64,000 nt of DNA from Rhabdophis nuchalis (lineage: Eukaryota; Chordata; Lepidosauria; Squamata; Natricidae), in assembly GCA_039707465.1 (NCBI GenBank), contig CM077647.1, positions 174,423,163 through 174,487,162 of the forward strand. The letters are read 5' to 3'. A program made the translations under genes and the position numbers. The notes beneath the pieces were generated by a model, which was not told the origin of the DNA, did not search any database, and saw only the letters and a list, made by a program, of their open reading frames with translations. Positions 11,901 to 23,627 of the stretch are shown in pieces. The stretch's first letter is position 1, and the number at the start of each line of letters is the position of its first letter.

Positions 11901-14900
11901 GATGCCTACTTACATGTACCTGTTCTGGCTGCCCTCCAGCAGTATTTGTGTTTCTTTTTGTTTTACTTCGTGTCATTACCAATATACGGTGTTGCCTTTT
12001 GGCCTTTCGTCCTCGCCCCGTGTCTTTACTGAGGTCAGGGCGGCATGGGCTGCACACATTCATGTGGCTCCCATCAGGGTGCAGTTATTCCTGGATGATT
12101 TTTTAATACAATCCTCCTCACGGGAGGCTGCTTTACGGGACCTGGCGTCCGCGGTGGCAGTTCTGGAGGCTCACAGCTTCTCCATCACTCATGCCAAAGG
12201 CAATTTCCTCCCCTCGATGGGGATCCCGCATCTGGGGGCCTGGATAGATTCGGTGGCTGGCCAGATTTTCCTTTTTGAGGATTGGGTCAGCAGCATAGTC
12301 CAGTGGGTAAGGCTGGTCGAACCTGAACCCAGGCCTTGGCCTGTTTATTGGAGCTCCTGGGTATGATGATTTTGGCTATATCTCTTGTCCTAGGGGCTAG
12401 GCTCAGTCCAGGGACCGCCTATTGTTCTTGCGTCCTTTCCGGAAGAGGAAGGTGGCTCACTCCCTCCTGTGAGGCCCTGTGCCCCGGGGGCGGGGGTAGG
12501 TGGTCCTGGCAATAGTGGAGGGCACCACCCCTGGGGCGGGGTTGTCAGTTACGGGTCTCTGACCAGGTGATGCCAGCCACAGATGCCAGCTCCCGGCTGG
12601 GGCTCCCATTTGGGTGACGGGGTGGCCCAAGGACTGGGGTCCCAGGAGGTGTCTGCTCTCCCAATTAATCTGTTGGAGTTGCGAGCCGTTAGACTAAACC
12701 ACCTTGAGTTTGCGGATGTCCTCCCGGGCCACCTCATCTTGGTTTTGATAATATCAATATCACGGCGACAATATCACGGCCAAGGCCCATGTCAATTGCC
12801 AGGGTCAATCAATAATAATTTAATTTATAGACCGCTCCTCTCCCCGTAGGGACTCGGAGCGGTGCACAGGGAAAACTAAAACCATAATACAATAAATACA
12901 AATACAATTAAAAACAAATTAAATCTGGGCCTGTGCTAAAATCCCCTTAACCTGCTAAAATACCCAATTAAAACAGCTATACCCTGTAGAGAGAGGCTAC
13001 CCAAGGGTGGCACCAGGTCCATGGACCTCATGGCTGAAGCGGAGCTGGGGTGCTCCTGGGCGCAACATGACTTGGAATCCATGGTGTCTGCCACAGTTCC
13101 GGGGTTGATATCACCAGGGCTGACTGGCTTAGCAGAGGCCAGATTGACCTTTCAGGATGGTGTTTACACATTCTGTTTTCCAGGGGCTCGGTCATCGGTT
13201 TGGCATGCCCCTCGTGAATCTCTTCGCCACTCTGGAGAATGCCCACTGGCCGAAGGTTCCAGGCGGAAGGGGCGGAGGGGGTGGATGACCTTCAAACACA
13301 GTGGCCTAGTGGTCTCAGGTATGTTTTTCCCCCTACCCTTCTTAGTCTTAGCTTGCAGTCCCAGGTGGTCCTGGTCGATCTGCGTTGGCCGTTGGTTCGC
13401 CGCCCTCCTGTTCCTGTCGCTTGTGGGCCCAGGCCGGATTCCCCTGGATGGGATCAGCTTGACTTGAGGATCGCTGCCGTGCCCGGGGGCCAGGTGGCTC
13501 CATCTGACAGCCTGGACATTGAGCGGCTTGCACTGAGGGGCTACTCCATTTTGGACAGAGTTATTCTACCTGTACGAGCCTCCAGGAGGTCCTCTACCAT
13601 GCATGTTTACAATGCGACATGGAAGTCTTCTGCACCTGGTGCACTAGGGCACAGGAGTCCCCGAGGTCACTTCTGGTCCACAGGTTCTGGAATTTTTTGT
13701 AGACTAAGAAGGGTAGGGGGAAAAACATACCTGAGACCACTAGGCCACTGTGTTTGAAGGTCATCCACCCCCTCCGCGCCTCCGCCCCTTGTAGAACGGT
13801 TTGGTCAAGGGTCTTTCAACCAATACCGTCAAGTGGCAGGTAGCTACCCTGGGGTCGTTTCTCACGTGGGGTGCGGGGGCTCCCCTTTTTTCCTGGCATC
13901 CTACAGTCCAAAGGTTCCTTAGGGGCACGACCAATGACGCCCTTCGAACGGTGGAAGATGTTTTCCTGACTGTTCCTCACGTGGAAGGGATCCTCCTGGT
14001 CGTCATCGCATCTGAGGGGCGCACCTCTGAGTTGCAGGCACTGTTGGTCAGAGAGGGCCTGTTTAAATTTTATCCTGACAGGGTGGTCCTCGGTCTTGAC
14101 CCGGCCTTTGTCCCGGACATGGGGTCCTGAGTTCTTAGGGCCCCGGAGGTGACTCTCCCTGCCTTCGGCATTGACCCTCCGCAGTCTGCTAGGGATTTAG
14201 ATCACTTGCTGGAGGTCAGGTGAGCCTTTAATATCTACTTGACTAATACAGCGACCATTTGCAGGTCGGAGTCTCTGGTTCTCCCCTTTTTTACCAGGTT
14301 AACTGGGCAAGGAGGTGTCAGTGTCCTACGTGGGCAGGTGGGTCTGCCAATGTATCAAGAAGGCCTATACTGCCTGTGATGAGGAGGTTCCACGTGGCAT
14401 CACCCCTCATTCTACGCGCAGTGCAGCCGTTTTCTTCGGCATGGGCTACTCAGGCGTCTCTGGCGGAGATCTGCAGGGCTGCGGCGTGGACGTTTCCTTC
14501 CCCGGTTATCTGGCTTTACAAGGTGCTCAGGTTTGCTTCTGTGGGGGCCAACTTTGGTCGGCGTGTTATGCAGTCTGCCTGTTCTCAATCTTGCTCGCTG
14601 GTCTGATCTCGACTCTCCCTTGGGGGATGCTGTTCGCAGGCTTGGGTATGTCCCATACATGGATGCTATCTCCATCCTTATTGAGAAAGAGCATTGGTAC
14701 TTACCTGATACGCCTCTTCTAATAAGGGGGGAGATAGCATCCGGCTCGGCCCTTTCTCGATCAGACCTCCTTGGTTTCTGGGTTGTTTTTTTTGTTTTTA
14801 GCTGTTTGGTGCTGGCTGTTTGCTCTTTGTGTTGGTTCCTAACAGAGTTGGTTTTTTCTACCGGTGAGTCTGTGATCTTTTTCTTCGTCGTAAACTGGGT

Positions 14901-15996
14901 ATGGGTGCCCCTTAGGGGGTTATATACCTAGTAAATTAATTATTAATTTGACTCAGTCCAAACAGAGTGTGGATAGGTTGAACCCATACATGGATGCTAT
15001 CTCCCCCCTTATTAGAAGAGGCATATCAGGTAAGTACCAACACTCTTTTTCCTTCCAGATATGGAAGATTGCTTTGAATGTTCAGAAGATCATTATCCAA
15101 ATAAAGAAAGGAAAGGATGCATCCTGAAACAGCTGGTTTTCCTATCCTTTAAAGAATCCTTAGGAATTGGTTCAGCCTCAGCAGCGCTTGGTTTCTTCTT
15201 CTTGACCTCTTGGGTACTTGGAACTTTTATTAAGCAGAAGGAGACTCCAATTGTCAAAGCCAACAACCGGTCACTCACCTACATCCTCCTTGTCTCTCTT
15301 CTGCTCTGTTTTCTCTCCTCTTTGTTCTTCCTCAGCCAGCCTAGCAAAGTGACCTGCCTTCTCCGACAATCAATGTTTGGCATCACCTTCTCAGTGGCCA
15401 TTTCTAGTGTACTGGCCAAAACTATCACTGTGGTCATTGCCTTTATGGCCACTAAACCTGGATCTCACATGAGGAAATGGGTGGGGAAAAGATTGGCCTT
15501 TTCTATGGTACTTTCCTGCTCTCTCATCCAAGTATGTATTTGTATTGTTTGGTTGTCAACAACTCCCCCATTCCCTGAGTTGGACATGCATTCAGAGCTC
15601 CAAGAAATGATTTTACAATGTGATGAGGGGTCAGCTTTCTTCTTCTACTGTGTCTTGGGCTACATGGGCATCTTGGCCATTGCCAGCTTTATTGTGGCTT
15701 TCCTTGCCCGTAAATTACCTGACAGCTTTAATGAAGCCAAGTTCATCACTTTCAGCATGTTGGCCTTTTGCAGTGTTTGGATCTCCTTCTTTCCTGCCTA
15801 TCTGAGCACAAAAGGAAAAGCCATGGTGGCTGTGGAGGTCTTCTCCATCTTGGCCTCCAGTGCTGCATTACTGGGATGCATATTCCTCCCCAAATGCTAC
15901 ATCATTGTTTTGAGACCTGACCTCAACCACAGGGAGCAACTCATAAAGAAAAAATTAGTACATCCTGGGATATTTCTGGTTCAGAGAAATTGCTGA
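2777..15996 (+). CDS. V2R-A, vomeronasal type-2 receptor, complete six-exon gene
   Basis: This is a class C GPCR of the V2R family, expected in the plasma membrane of vomeronasal neurons. Exons are 2777-2973, 3425-3716, 4724-5587, 6985-7212, 7727-7853 and 15059-15996. All introns are GT-AG and the phases match (2, 0, 0, 0, 1), giving about 881 residues, close to family length. Order: a short hydrophobic leader, a Venus-flytrap ligand-binding domain (about residues 20-525), a cysteine-rich linker (about 530-590) and seven membrane helices (about 600-865). The start is the ATG in cag-atg-ttg; the next upstream ATG (2746) is out of frame and stops quickly. No stop or frameshift was found in the body. 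Two oddities: the last intron is enlarged to 7.2 kb by a DIRS element, and the C-terminus is longer than in sister copies. Expression cannot be judged from sequence. Confidence 0.9.
3425..3716 (+). CDS. V2R-A exon 2
   Basis: Acceptor ttgcag precedes 3425 and donor gtaag follows ccacaa at 3716. It encodes the first lobe of the flytrap domain, with [15 protein letters not shown] and [14 protein letters not shown]. The internal ATG at 3432 is not the gene start, because the exon reads open from its acceptor and joins exon 1 in phase. Confidence 0.92.
3990..4345 (-). repeat. Old LINE 3' fragment in intron 2 of V2R-A
   Basis: On the minus strand it reads the C-terminal LINE signature around NAWNALPD and part of a downstream tail. 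The same fragment sits at the same place in intron 2 of copies B, C and D, so it was present before the receptors duplicated. The LINE clade could not be assigned. Confidence 0.55.
4350..4562. repeat. Old hAT-type MITE remnant in intron 2 of V2R-A
   Basis: A 210-bp block shared with copies B, C and D. In copy B its right end reads ttgacacccctg, the reverse of the common hAT-MITE end caggggtgtcaa. It sits inside or beside the old LINE fragment and predates the gene duplications. Confidence 0.45.
4724..5587 (+). CDS. V2R-A exon 3
   Basis: An 864-bp exon of 288 codons, from [11 protein letters not shown] to LQPWQ, which is the bulk of the flytrap domain. A patch at about 5107-5136 ([10 protein letters not shown]) differs from the SDPESKGTAL type seen in the other three copies, with no length change. 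Confidence 0.93.
6150..6820 (-). mobile_element. L2-type LINE, 5'-truncated, in intron 3 of V2R-A
   Basis: The minus strand encodes the last third of the reverse transcriptase ORF ([44 protein letters not shown]). The 3' UTR near 6180-6220 carries the diagnostic motif ccctgagtcctgcaagggag. Copy C has unrelated sequence at this place, so the insertion is specific to copy A. Confidence 0.85.
6985..7212 (+). CDS. V2R-A exon 4
   Basis: 76 codons from [15 protein letters not shown] to WSPAFKK, the end of the flytrap domain. The acceptor is tttcaagtag and the donor is gtatca. Both flanking introns are phase 0. Confidence 0.9.
7727..7853 (+). CDS. V2R-A exon 5
   Basis: Too short to stand out as an ORF. 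It encodes the cysteine-rich linker ([14 protein letters not shown] and [15 protein letters not shown]), with the paired cysteines of the NCD3G domain. The acceptor is ttgccag and the donor is gtatgg. It ends in phase 1, matching exon 6. Confidence 0.92.
7985..9065 (+). mobile_element. Penelope-like element remnant in intron 5 of V2R-A
   Basis: Reading 8450-8700 gives, with two stops, the second half of a GIY-YIG endonuclease as found in Penelope-like elements ([14 protein letters not shown], then [16 protein letters not shown]). A stretch at about 7985-8072 reappears as its reverse complement at about 8973-9058, and such inverted terminal copies are typical of Penelope elements. The same remnant is present in copies B and C. 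Confidence 0.75.
9098..9223 (+). repeat. Left terminal inverted repeat of the DIRS element
   Basis: Matches the reverse complement of 14892-15012 with few differences. The shared core includes gagatagcatccatgtatgg and ataaccccctaaggggca. Confidence 0.9.
11640..12366 (+). pseudogene. DIRS reverse transcriptase, frameshifted
   Basis: The first part reads [15 protein letters not shown] and [10 protein letters not shown]. After a frameshift near 11960 it continues as [20 protein letters not shown] and then LFLDDFLIQ, which is the catalytic YxDD-type motif with FLDD. The order and wording match DIRS reverse transcriptases rather than Gypsy or LINE ones. RNase H motifs, including TDAS, follow from about 12560. 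Confidence 0.85.
12811..13003 (-). mobile_element. L2-type LINE 3' tail nested in the DIRS RNase H
   Basis: Carries the 3'-UTR signature gggactcggagcggtgcaca seen in all L2-type copies here, and only the tail is present. It splits the RNase H reading between HVNRQGG-like and ARSMDLM-like segments. Short similar sequences (ccagggt and caagggt) at both edges look like a target duplication. This insertion is younger than the DIRS element. Confidence 0.8.
13261..13790. repeat. Inverted repeat inside the DIRS element
   Basis: About 85 bp at 13261-13348 recurs nearly perfectly as its reverse complement at 13703-13790, with about 355 bp between. The left arm lies in DIRS coding sequence. The right arm interrupts the N-terminal half of the tyrosine recombinase, so the right arm is probably the secondary copy. 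Confidence 0.85.
13530..14610 (+). pseudogene. DIRS tyrosine recombinase, interrupted
   Basis: N-terminal part around 13540-13690 ([20 protein letters not shown]), then after the inverted arm [18 protein letters not shown]. The catalytic residues can be traced: Arg in [11 protein letters not shown] (near 14025), His and Arg in PHSTRSAA (near 14410), and Tyr in VIWLYKVL (near 14515, other frame). A frameshift between about 14420 and 14460 separates the last residue. In DIRS elements this enzyme replaces integrase and joins a circular intermediate into DNA. Confidence 0.85.
14642..14740. repeat. Internal complementary region of the DIRS element
   Basis: The first half is the reverse complement of the element's left end and the second half (from 14686) is the reverse complement of its right end. 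It therefore spells out the joined ends of the element. In the DIRS model this region templates circle closure. It also defines the element's two termini (9098 and about 15048) independently of the empty-site comparison. Confidence 0.88.
14892..15012 (-). repeat. Right terminal inverted repeat of the DIRS element
   Basis: Partner of the left repeat. A short unique end (15013-15048) continues to the junction with the host polypyrimidine tract. Confidence 0.9.
15059..15996 (+). CDS. V2R-A exon 6, seven-helix domain
   Basis: Starts at ccttccag/atatgg and completes the cysteine-rich linker ([13 protein letters not shown]). Seven hydrophobic helices follow, with the intracellular segment KANNRSLTY, the strongly conserved [12 protein letters not shown], and the last helix before [15 protein letters not shown]. 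Relative to copies B and C, a 1-nt gain in the A-run at about 15949-15956 removes the usual stop, so the protein gains about 13 residues ([13 protein letters not shown]). Confidence 0.93.
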
Positions 15997-16795
15997 AATA
16001 ATTACTAGAATGACAAATGTAAGCAACAAAGAAGTTTTTATTTCTGTCAAAGAAAGGTTTGTGTAGGATGATTATGATTATTTAGATTTACTATGATAGC
16101 CCATTTCAAAATCTCTGCTCATGCTTATTTATTTTCACCATTTTTCAAGATTCTTTAACCTAATGCTTTCTCCTTTTCAACACATGCTATGAACTTGATT
16201 TTCGTTATCTAACTTTCTTATTCCTTGTTAGGATATTTCAGATATTGATGAATATCAAATGAAGTTTAATGTTTGCAGAGACATTTCATGGTTTTTATAC
16301 TTTGAATTCCTAAAGCATTACATAAAGACATTCAGAAAATGATTTCCATTTTAAAAACATATTTAACACAGTATCATAGTATATTAACTTTTGATTTGTT
16401 ATGATTCTTTCAAATGTAAAATTTATTGAATTTGTAATTCTTGTAAGCTTAAGTGGATTTTAGAAAAGGATGATCATTATTTGAGTATATTCCTCTGCAT
16501 AGATGTTAACCAATAAATTAGATTATTTGAATCTTGATGTGTGGAGACTGTTTTTTTTCCTGTCTGATATTAATCTCCACTCCTACAATTGTTTAATGGG
16601 GAACAATGGGAAACACCAGAGTGAAATCTGATCTAGAAGCAGCAGCAACAGCTGACCATGAAACAATGAACGTTATACTACACAGTTTATTCACTCTGTT
16701 CCCTTTGACAATGCTCCAAATAATACAAAAGATGCAGAATTTGGTGCATCCAATATCTTTCAACTTCAAATGAAACCTGCAGGAGCCATTTCTCA
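15997..16795 (+). other. 3' UTR and 3' flank of V2R-A
   Basis: No other gene is seen. The stretch aligns with the flanks after copies B and C and carries a conserved AATAAA at 16512-16517, the likely poly(A) signal about 520 bp after the stop. Confidence 0.7.
16512..16517 (+). terminator. Poly(A) signal of V2R-A
   Basis: AATAAA at the same relative place as in copies B and C. Confidence 0.6.
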
Positions 16796-18905
<2,110 letters not shown>

Positions 18906-19567
18906 ATGCAATTTATCAGTTGCCACATACTATGGAGCTGTGTGTGTGTAGGAGGGAAGGGAAGGGAAGTGGTTGGAATGCATTACCAGACAAAGCACAG
19001 ATCTTTCTCTTGGGAACCAAGGTCATCTCCACAGGTGTCAGATGAAGAAAGGTGGGAGTGCCGAAGGAACCCACCCATTCATTTAATTGGACAGTGTGAC
19101 CAGTTACACTTGGGAAGGGAATCATTTGCTATTTTAATTATGCTGAAAGTCTTGGAAATATTTAGACTTGGTTTTCCAATTAATATGATGTACCCAATGA
19201 AGAGGCTCTTTGAGGAAGATTCCAGCCTTGGAGTTCTGATTTTCTTGGGCTCATTAGTCAGAACCTTGACAGTATCTCTGGCACAGCTGGAAGGTCTGGT
19301 GCTAAAGTTTCTGTAGCAGAGGACTCACAGTAGCCTCAGAGATGCTTTTTTTCAAAGGCAACTGGACTGTTCTTTTTCCTTGAGGAAGAAGAAATAACAC
19401 TTCTCATCCAAGAAGCTTCATTGGTTCTGGCAGGATGGTTGACCTATGAAAGGATTAGTTCTGAAAAGATGGAGGAAGGGTTGGCAAGGTCTTTGTAGTC
19501 ATCTGGTCTTAGCATGATCCGTAAGAGCTCTTGCAAGGTTTAGTAGAGAGCATGTATTAATTTTAGA

Positions 19568-19675
19568 GGGTCCTTCCTTCCCTCCCTCCCTTTCCCTCTC
19601 TTCCACCCTCCCTTCCTTCTCTTCCCTCCTCCTCTCTCCCTTCTCACCCCTCCTTCCCTCTCTTCCTCCTTGATA
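19568..19675. repeat. CT-rich low-complexity tract
   Basis: Irregular CCTT/CCCT repeats. A shorter relative lies at the matching place downstream of V2R-C. Confidence 0.8.
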
Positions 19676-19874
19676 GCTGACAGCCGACTAGCAGCCCTAA
19701 TGCTTGTAATAAGATATCTTTCAACAGGCTTCTCAAAATTCTATCTGGATCTCTGAGGAACTTCTCAAAATTCTCCCAACCTAACATTGTGGAAAAAATA
19801 CTCCCATCTAGGGGAATCTTGAAGAAAACCATGGAAATAGGTACATGAAGGACTGGCAAAATATTTAGGCATTG

Positions 19875-20112
19875 GAGATGGTATTCAGCAGGTTCTTACT
19901 ATTTCTGGAGAACCGGTAGCGGAAATGTTGAATAGTTTGGAGAACCATTAAATACCACCTCTGGCTGGCCCTGCCCCCATCTATTCTCTGTCTCCCAAGT
20001 CCCAGCTGATCAGGAGGAAATGGGGAGTTTGCAGTATCCTTCTCCTGCCACACCCTACCCACCAAGCCACACCCACAGATCCGGTAACAAAAAAAAAAGA
20101 ATCCTACTACCT
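19875..20112. repeat. Interspersed repeat of unknown class
   Basis: Contains two similar short blocks around gagaaccggtag and gagaaccattaa and ends in an A-run followed by gaatcctactacc. It resembles a short interspersed repeat I associate with snake genomes, but no terminal repeats or promoter boxes could be defined. Confidence 0.35.
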
Positions 20113-20319
20113 CTAGGGATCTTAATTCTATGCAAAGGAGAGTGAACTGCACCTACTACCATTGTAAAAAAGAATATAAATTTCAAAAATCAAATATATT
20201 TGGTATTGCCACTGTGTACATTTTATTAGCAATTGCGCCTTTCAAAAAGCATCTAAACACCATTAATCTATTTTCTTATCAACCACAAAGTAATTATCTC
20301 CTACAGGAATCACCAATTT

Positions 20320-21385
20320 TAAAAAGTTTTATTAATTTTAATTACAAAAATAAACATTCCAACTTTCCATATGCAGTGTGTTTTCTGGGCACAAACATCT
20401 CTGTGCAGCATCGTTCCTCTTTTGCCATATTTTCCATATTCACATTAATATTATTTCCCTAAATTTAGCATTAGAATATATTGAGCATTTAAACATTATG
20501 GAACTCTCCATTTTTCTTCTTAATATCTTCTAGTAATAGTATTATATCAACAATAAACATCATTACTCTCATCATACACATACTAATAGTTTTCATCTTA
20601 TTTATATCTCTATCTAAGTGTATTATCTATTCTTTTTTTAGCTTTCTTCATTTCCAAACTCCTTTTTTTTCCTCCAACCATTGGTAAAATGCTTCCCAAA
20701 TCATATAATATTCAATTTGCTCTTTCTCCTTAATTGCTGATATTAATTTGTTCATTTCTGCACATTCTAATATTTTCCTTATCATCTTCTCATCAGTAGA
20801 ACTCTACACTTTTCCAATGTTGTGCAAATACAATTCTTGCTGTGATTAAAGAATGGATAATTAAATATACATTCTCTTTAGTATAAATTTCAGGTAGAAT
20901 TCCTAGCAAAAAAAATTCTGGCTTCTTACAACCATGTCTTAATTTTTGTCCAATAGGTCTTTGCCTCTCCACATGTCCACCACATATGATAATTAACATC
21001 CAGGTATTTGGTGGCACTTCCAACTTTTAGCTGAGTTGTCTCTGAACATCTTTGCCAACCTCACTAGTGGTAGATGCCATCTGTAAACATCTTACAAAAA
21101 TTCTCTTTATATGCAGTTGACATTGTTAATTTTCAATCCCTATCCAATTCTATTGTATAGGCAAATTTGTTTCCCCATGCTACCTTTGTATCTTTTACTT
21201 GTTCCTCTTCCAATTTTATGCCCAATAAGTAATTATACAGTTTCTTTAATAATCTTTCTTCTGTTCCTGCTAGAATTTTAGCTAACTCCATTAATTCTTT
21301 GTAAAAACCCTGTGATTTGGTGTCTTTTTCATATCTAGACTGTAGCAGAACATGAGAATACTAGGTTATATCGATCCCTTGATCA
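20320..21385 (-). mobile_element. L1 3' fragment upstream of V2R-B
   Basis: The minus strand carries the end of L1 ORF2, with readings such as LLGILPEIYTKENVYLIIHSLITARIVFAQHWK. This matches the same part of the L1 at 44274-47846 (LLGMKPDN, LTLHIIIAARIAFAQKWK). Many frameshifts are present. Flanks on both sides match the 5' region of V2R-A, so it is an insertion into the promoter-side flank of V2R-B, ending about 300 bp before exon 1. Confidence 0.75.
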
Positions 21386-21698
21386 CTCTATTTTATGAAC
21401 TAGGCAAAAACTCCAAAGACTTCACAGAAGGCTATTTCAATAAACAACAATCAATTCATCTTGAACCCCTGGAGGATTGGCACAAGGATAATAACGGCTT
21501 TATGTCAGAGTCCTTGCTACAGGTTTCCTCCCCCCTATTCTCCTCTGTCACAATACATGTTCAAACCCTGATACAATTCAAGAAATGAATTGGCAATCTC
21601 AGGGACATCCTAATACCCAATGACAGGTTTTCTCATTAGGCACATTCTCATTTATAAAGTGATCACGAAGAAAGACAGAGACATTTTCAAGAGTGCAG

Positions 21699-21895
21699 AT
21701 ATTGATCCTCCTAGTATTCCTGGTGAAGAAAATAGGGACACTGAGCTGCCCTGCGAGGGATGCTTTCCTTATTCCTCATGAGTGGTACCAACCTGGTGAC
21801 CTCGTCATTGGTGGGATGGCATCACACATCTTTTACAACCTTTTTGGAATTGATTTTAAGGAATATCCTTCTATAGCACCTTATGACATACCATA
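21699..21895 (+). CDS. V2R-B exon 1 (ATA in place of ATG)
   Basis: Reads [18 protein letters not shown] then [19 protein letters not shown]. The donor gtaagg follows 21895. It differs from copy A at the first codon. Confidence 0.8.
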
Positions 21896-22330
21896 GTAAG
21901 GATTTTTTTTCTTTTTCTAATTTTAATGCATTTCCCACAATTGCTTATAATAGTATAAATATAGGCTTTGTATCTAGTCCTTCAAATGTTTCAAGTTATG
22001 GGAGAATACATGTTTTGTTTTTTTACTTGATTGTAAGGTACTTGTAATATAATGCATACAATTTTGGTGCAAATATCTTTTGAAAGACATTTGTAATATT
22101 TGTTTTAAACCTGTATCATCATTCTTACCAAAATATGTGAATGGTTGATATATGATGGAATTGGTTTTTTTGTACATACTTTGTTGGGCAAATTATTCAG
22201 CTTTTTAAAAAACTAATTACTTTTCTACTTTTTTCAGAGAAAGAAATGTTGGTTATTGTTAGAGAAATGTTGCCACCTAATGAGAATAGTTAGATTCCTT
22301 TTTCAACTGGGGTATTTAAATCCTTTGCAG

Positions 22331-22622
22331 TTTAATAATGAAGTTCTACCAGCACATCCTTGCCTTAGCATTTGCTGTCAAAGAGATCAATGAGGACTCC
22401 CAGATCTTACCTAATGTCACTCTTGGGTTCCACATCTATGACAGTTACAGCAACCCAAAGATGACCTATCGCACCACTCTGGACCTGCTTTTCAAATCCA
22501 AGGAATTTGTCCCTAACTACAAATGTGACAGCCAGAAGAATCTCATGGCTATCATTGGGGGACTGGATTTTGTAACATCATCTTATATAGCCGAAATTAT
22601 AGGACTTTTCAAGATTCCACAA
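22331..22622 (+). CDS. V2R-B exon 2
   Basis: 292 bp, open in phase. Closest to copy C, sharing DSYSNP and FVTS where A and D have DSYFN and a different residue pair. Confidence 0.9.
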
Positions 22623-22939
22623 GTAAGTTCTCAAGGGGTTGAGAAGAAAATTCTTAATCTTATTGTTGTTGTGGAATAATTAATACATATAAAAATTTTG
22701 ACATAGGTTTGTGTTATGATGTGTTAACATGTTCTGCATAGCTGAAAAGTGTTGTTTTCTGAAACTATCATGACAGTTACACGAAGTGAATATCAGAAGT
22801 AGCTGAGAGAATATTTGAAATGCTTTTAAAAAAACAATTGATTTTATTTTTTATTTTATTTCCTTTGTCAAGCATGTATTACATAACATATATAAGTATA
22901 AACCTGAGTTTGAATACATGAAATGGATATGAATAAAAG

Positions 22940-23480
22940 GAAACATTGAGACAGGGACAGTAGGCATGTTTGTGGGCTTATTCACATCCTTTAAAGACCC
23001 CTTAGGAATCGGATGAGGTCAACAGTAGACAGTCTAAGATTAAAGTTTTGGAGATTTGGGAAAGAACCACAGAGTCAGGTAGAGCATTCCAGGCATTGAC
23101 CACTCTGTTGCTGAAGTCATATTTTCTGAAATCGAGTTTGGAGCAGATTACCTTAAATTTGTATCTATTGTGTGCTCATGTATTGTTGTGGTTGAAGCTG
23201 AAGTAGTCATTGACAGGTAAGACATTGTAGCAGATACTTTTATGTTCTACACTTAGGTCAGACCGAAGGGGCACAGGGGACCCTCGCGAGCTCCATTTTC
23301 AGCTGTGACAACATGATCCAGCACGCTGCAGCAAAAAATTGAGCTTGGGAGGACCAGGCTGAAGCACAGCTGGCCAGTCCTTCACTGTTTCCATGGAAGC
23401 CCATGGGTACATCTAACCTCCTCCCAGGCCAGATCCAGCCCCTTCTCCTTGAGCTTGACACCCCTGATTGAATGCATACG
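22940..23480. repeat. Old LINE fragment plus hAT MITE in intron 2 of V2R-B
   Basis: Same block as at 3990-4562. Here the MITE end cttgacacccctg at about 23456-23468 is best preserved. Confidence 0.5.
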
Positions 23481-23627
23481 CTTGAAATATTTCCCCCAAA
23501 AATGTTTCTGTAGCCTTTAGAGAACCCTAGGATTAAATGTTTCCTGTATATATTTTATATGAAAACAAGAGAGGAAAATTAAATATTATTGAGAGACTCA
23601 AAAGAATACTACTGGACTTTCTTTTAG

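Larger units (their letters stand above)
9098..15048 (+). mobile_element. DIRS-type retrotransposon, 5.95 kb, in intron 5 of V2R-A
   Basis: Comparison with the empty sites in copies B (29190-29203) and C (56250-56264) fixes the insertion: cttgatt before 9098 and ttccttccag after 15048 rejoin exactly, without a clear target duplication. Terminal inverted repeats of about 120 bp (9098-9223 and 14892-15012) and an internal complementary region (about 14642-14740) give the standard DIRS architecture. Coding order: an unassigned GC-rich region (9230-11450), reverse transcriptase (about 11640-12360), RNase H (about 12550-13200) and tyrosine recombinase (about 13530-14610). Frameshifts in all domains and a nested LINE tail make it inactive. 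Confidence 0.93.
18906..20319. other. Spacer between V2R-A and V2R-B
   Basis: The first part (18906-19130) continues the 3' flank of V2R-A (compare about 30960-31040). No gene is seen. It includes a CT-rich tract at about 19568-19675 that also occurs after copy C (58694-58742). The last part (20155-20319) matches the 5' flank of copies A and D. Confidence 0.6.

Noticed and set aside
21693..21695. GTG as an alternative start of V2R-B
   Set aside because: The GTG is present in all copies two codons before the ATG, and vertebrate initiation at GTG without further evidence is unlikely.
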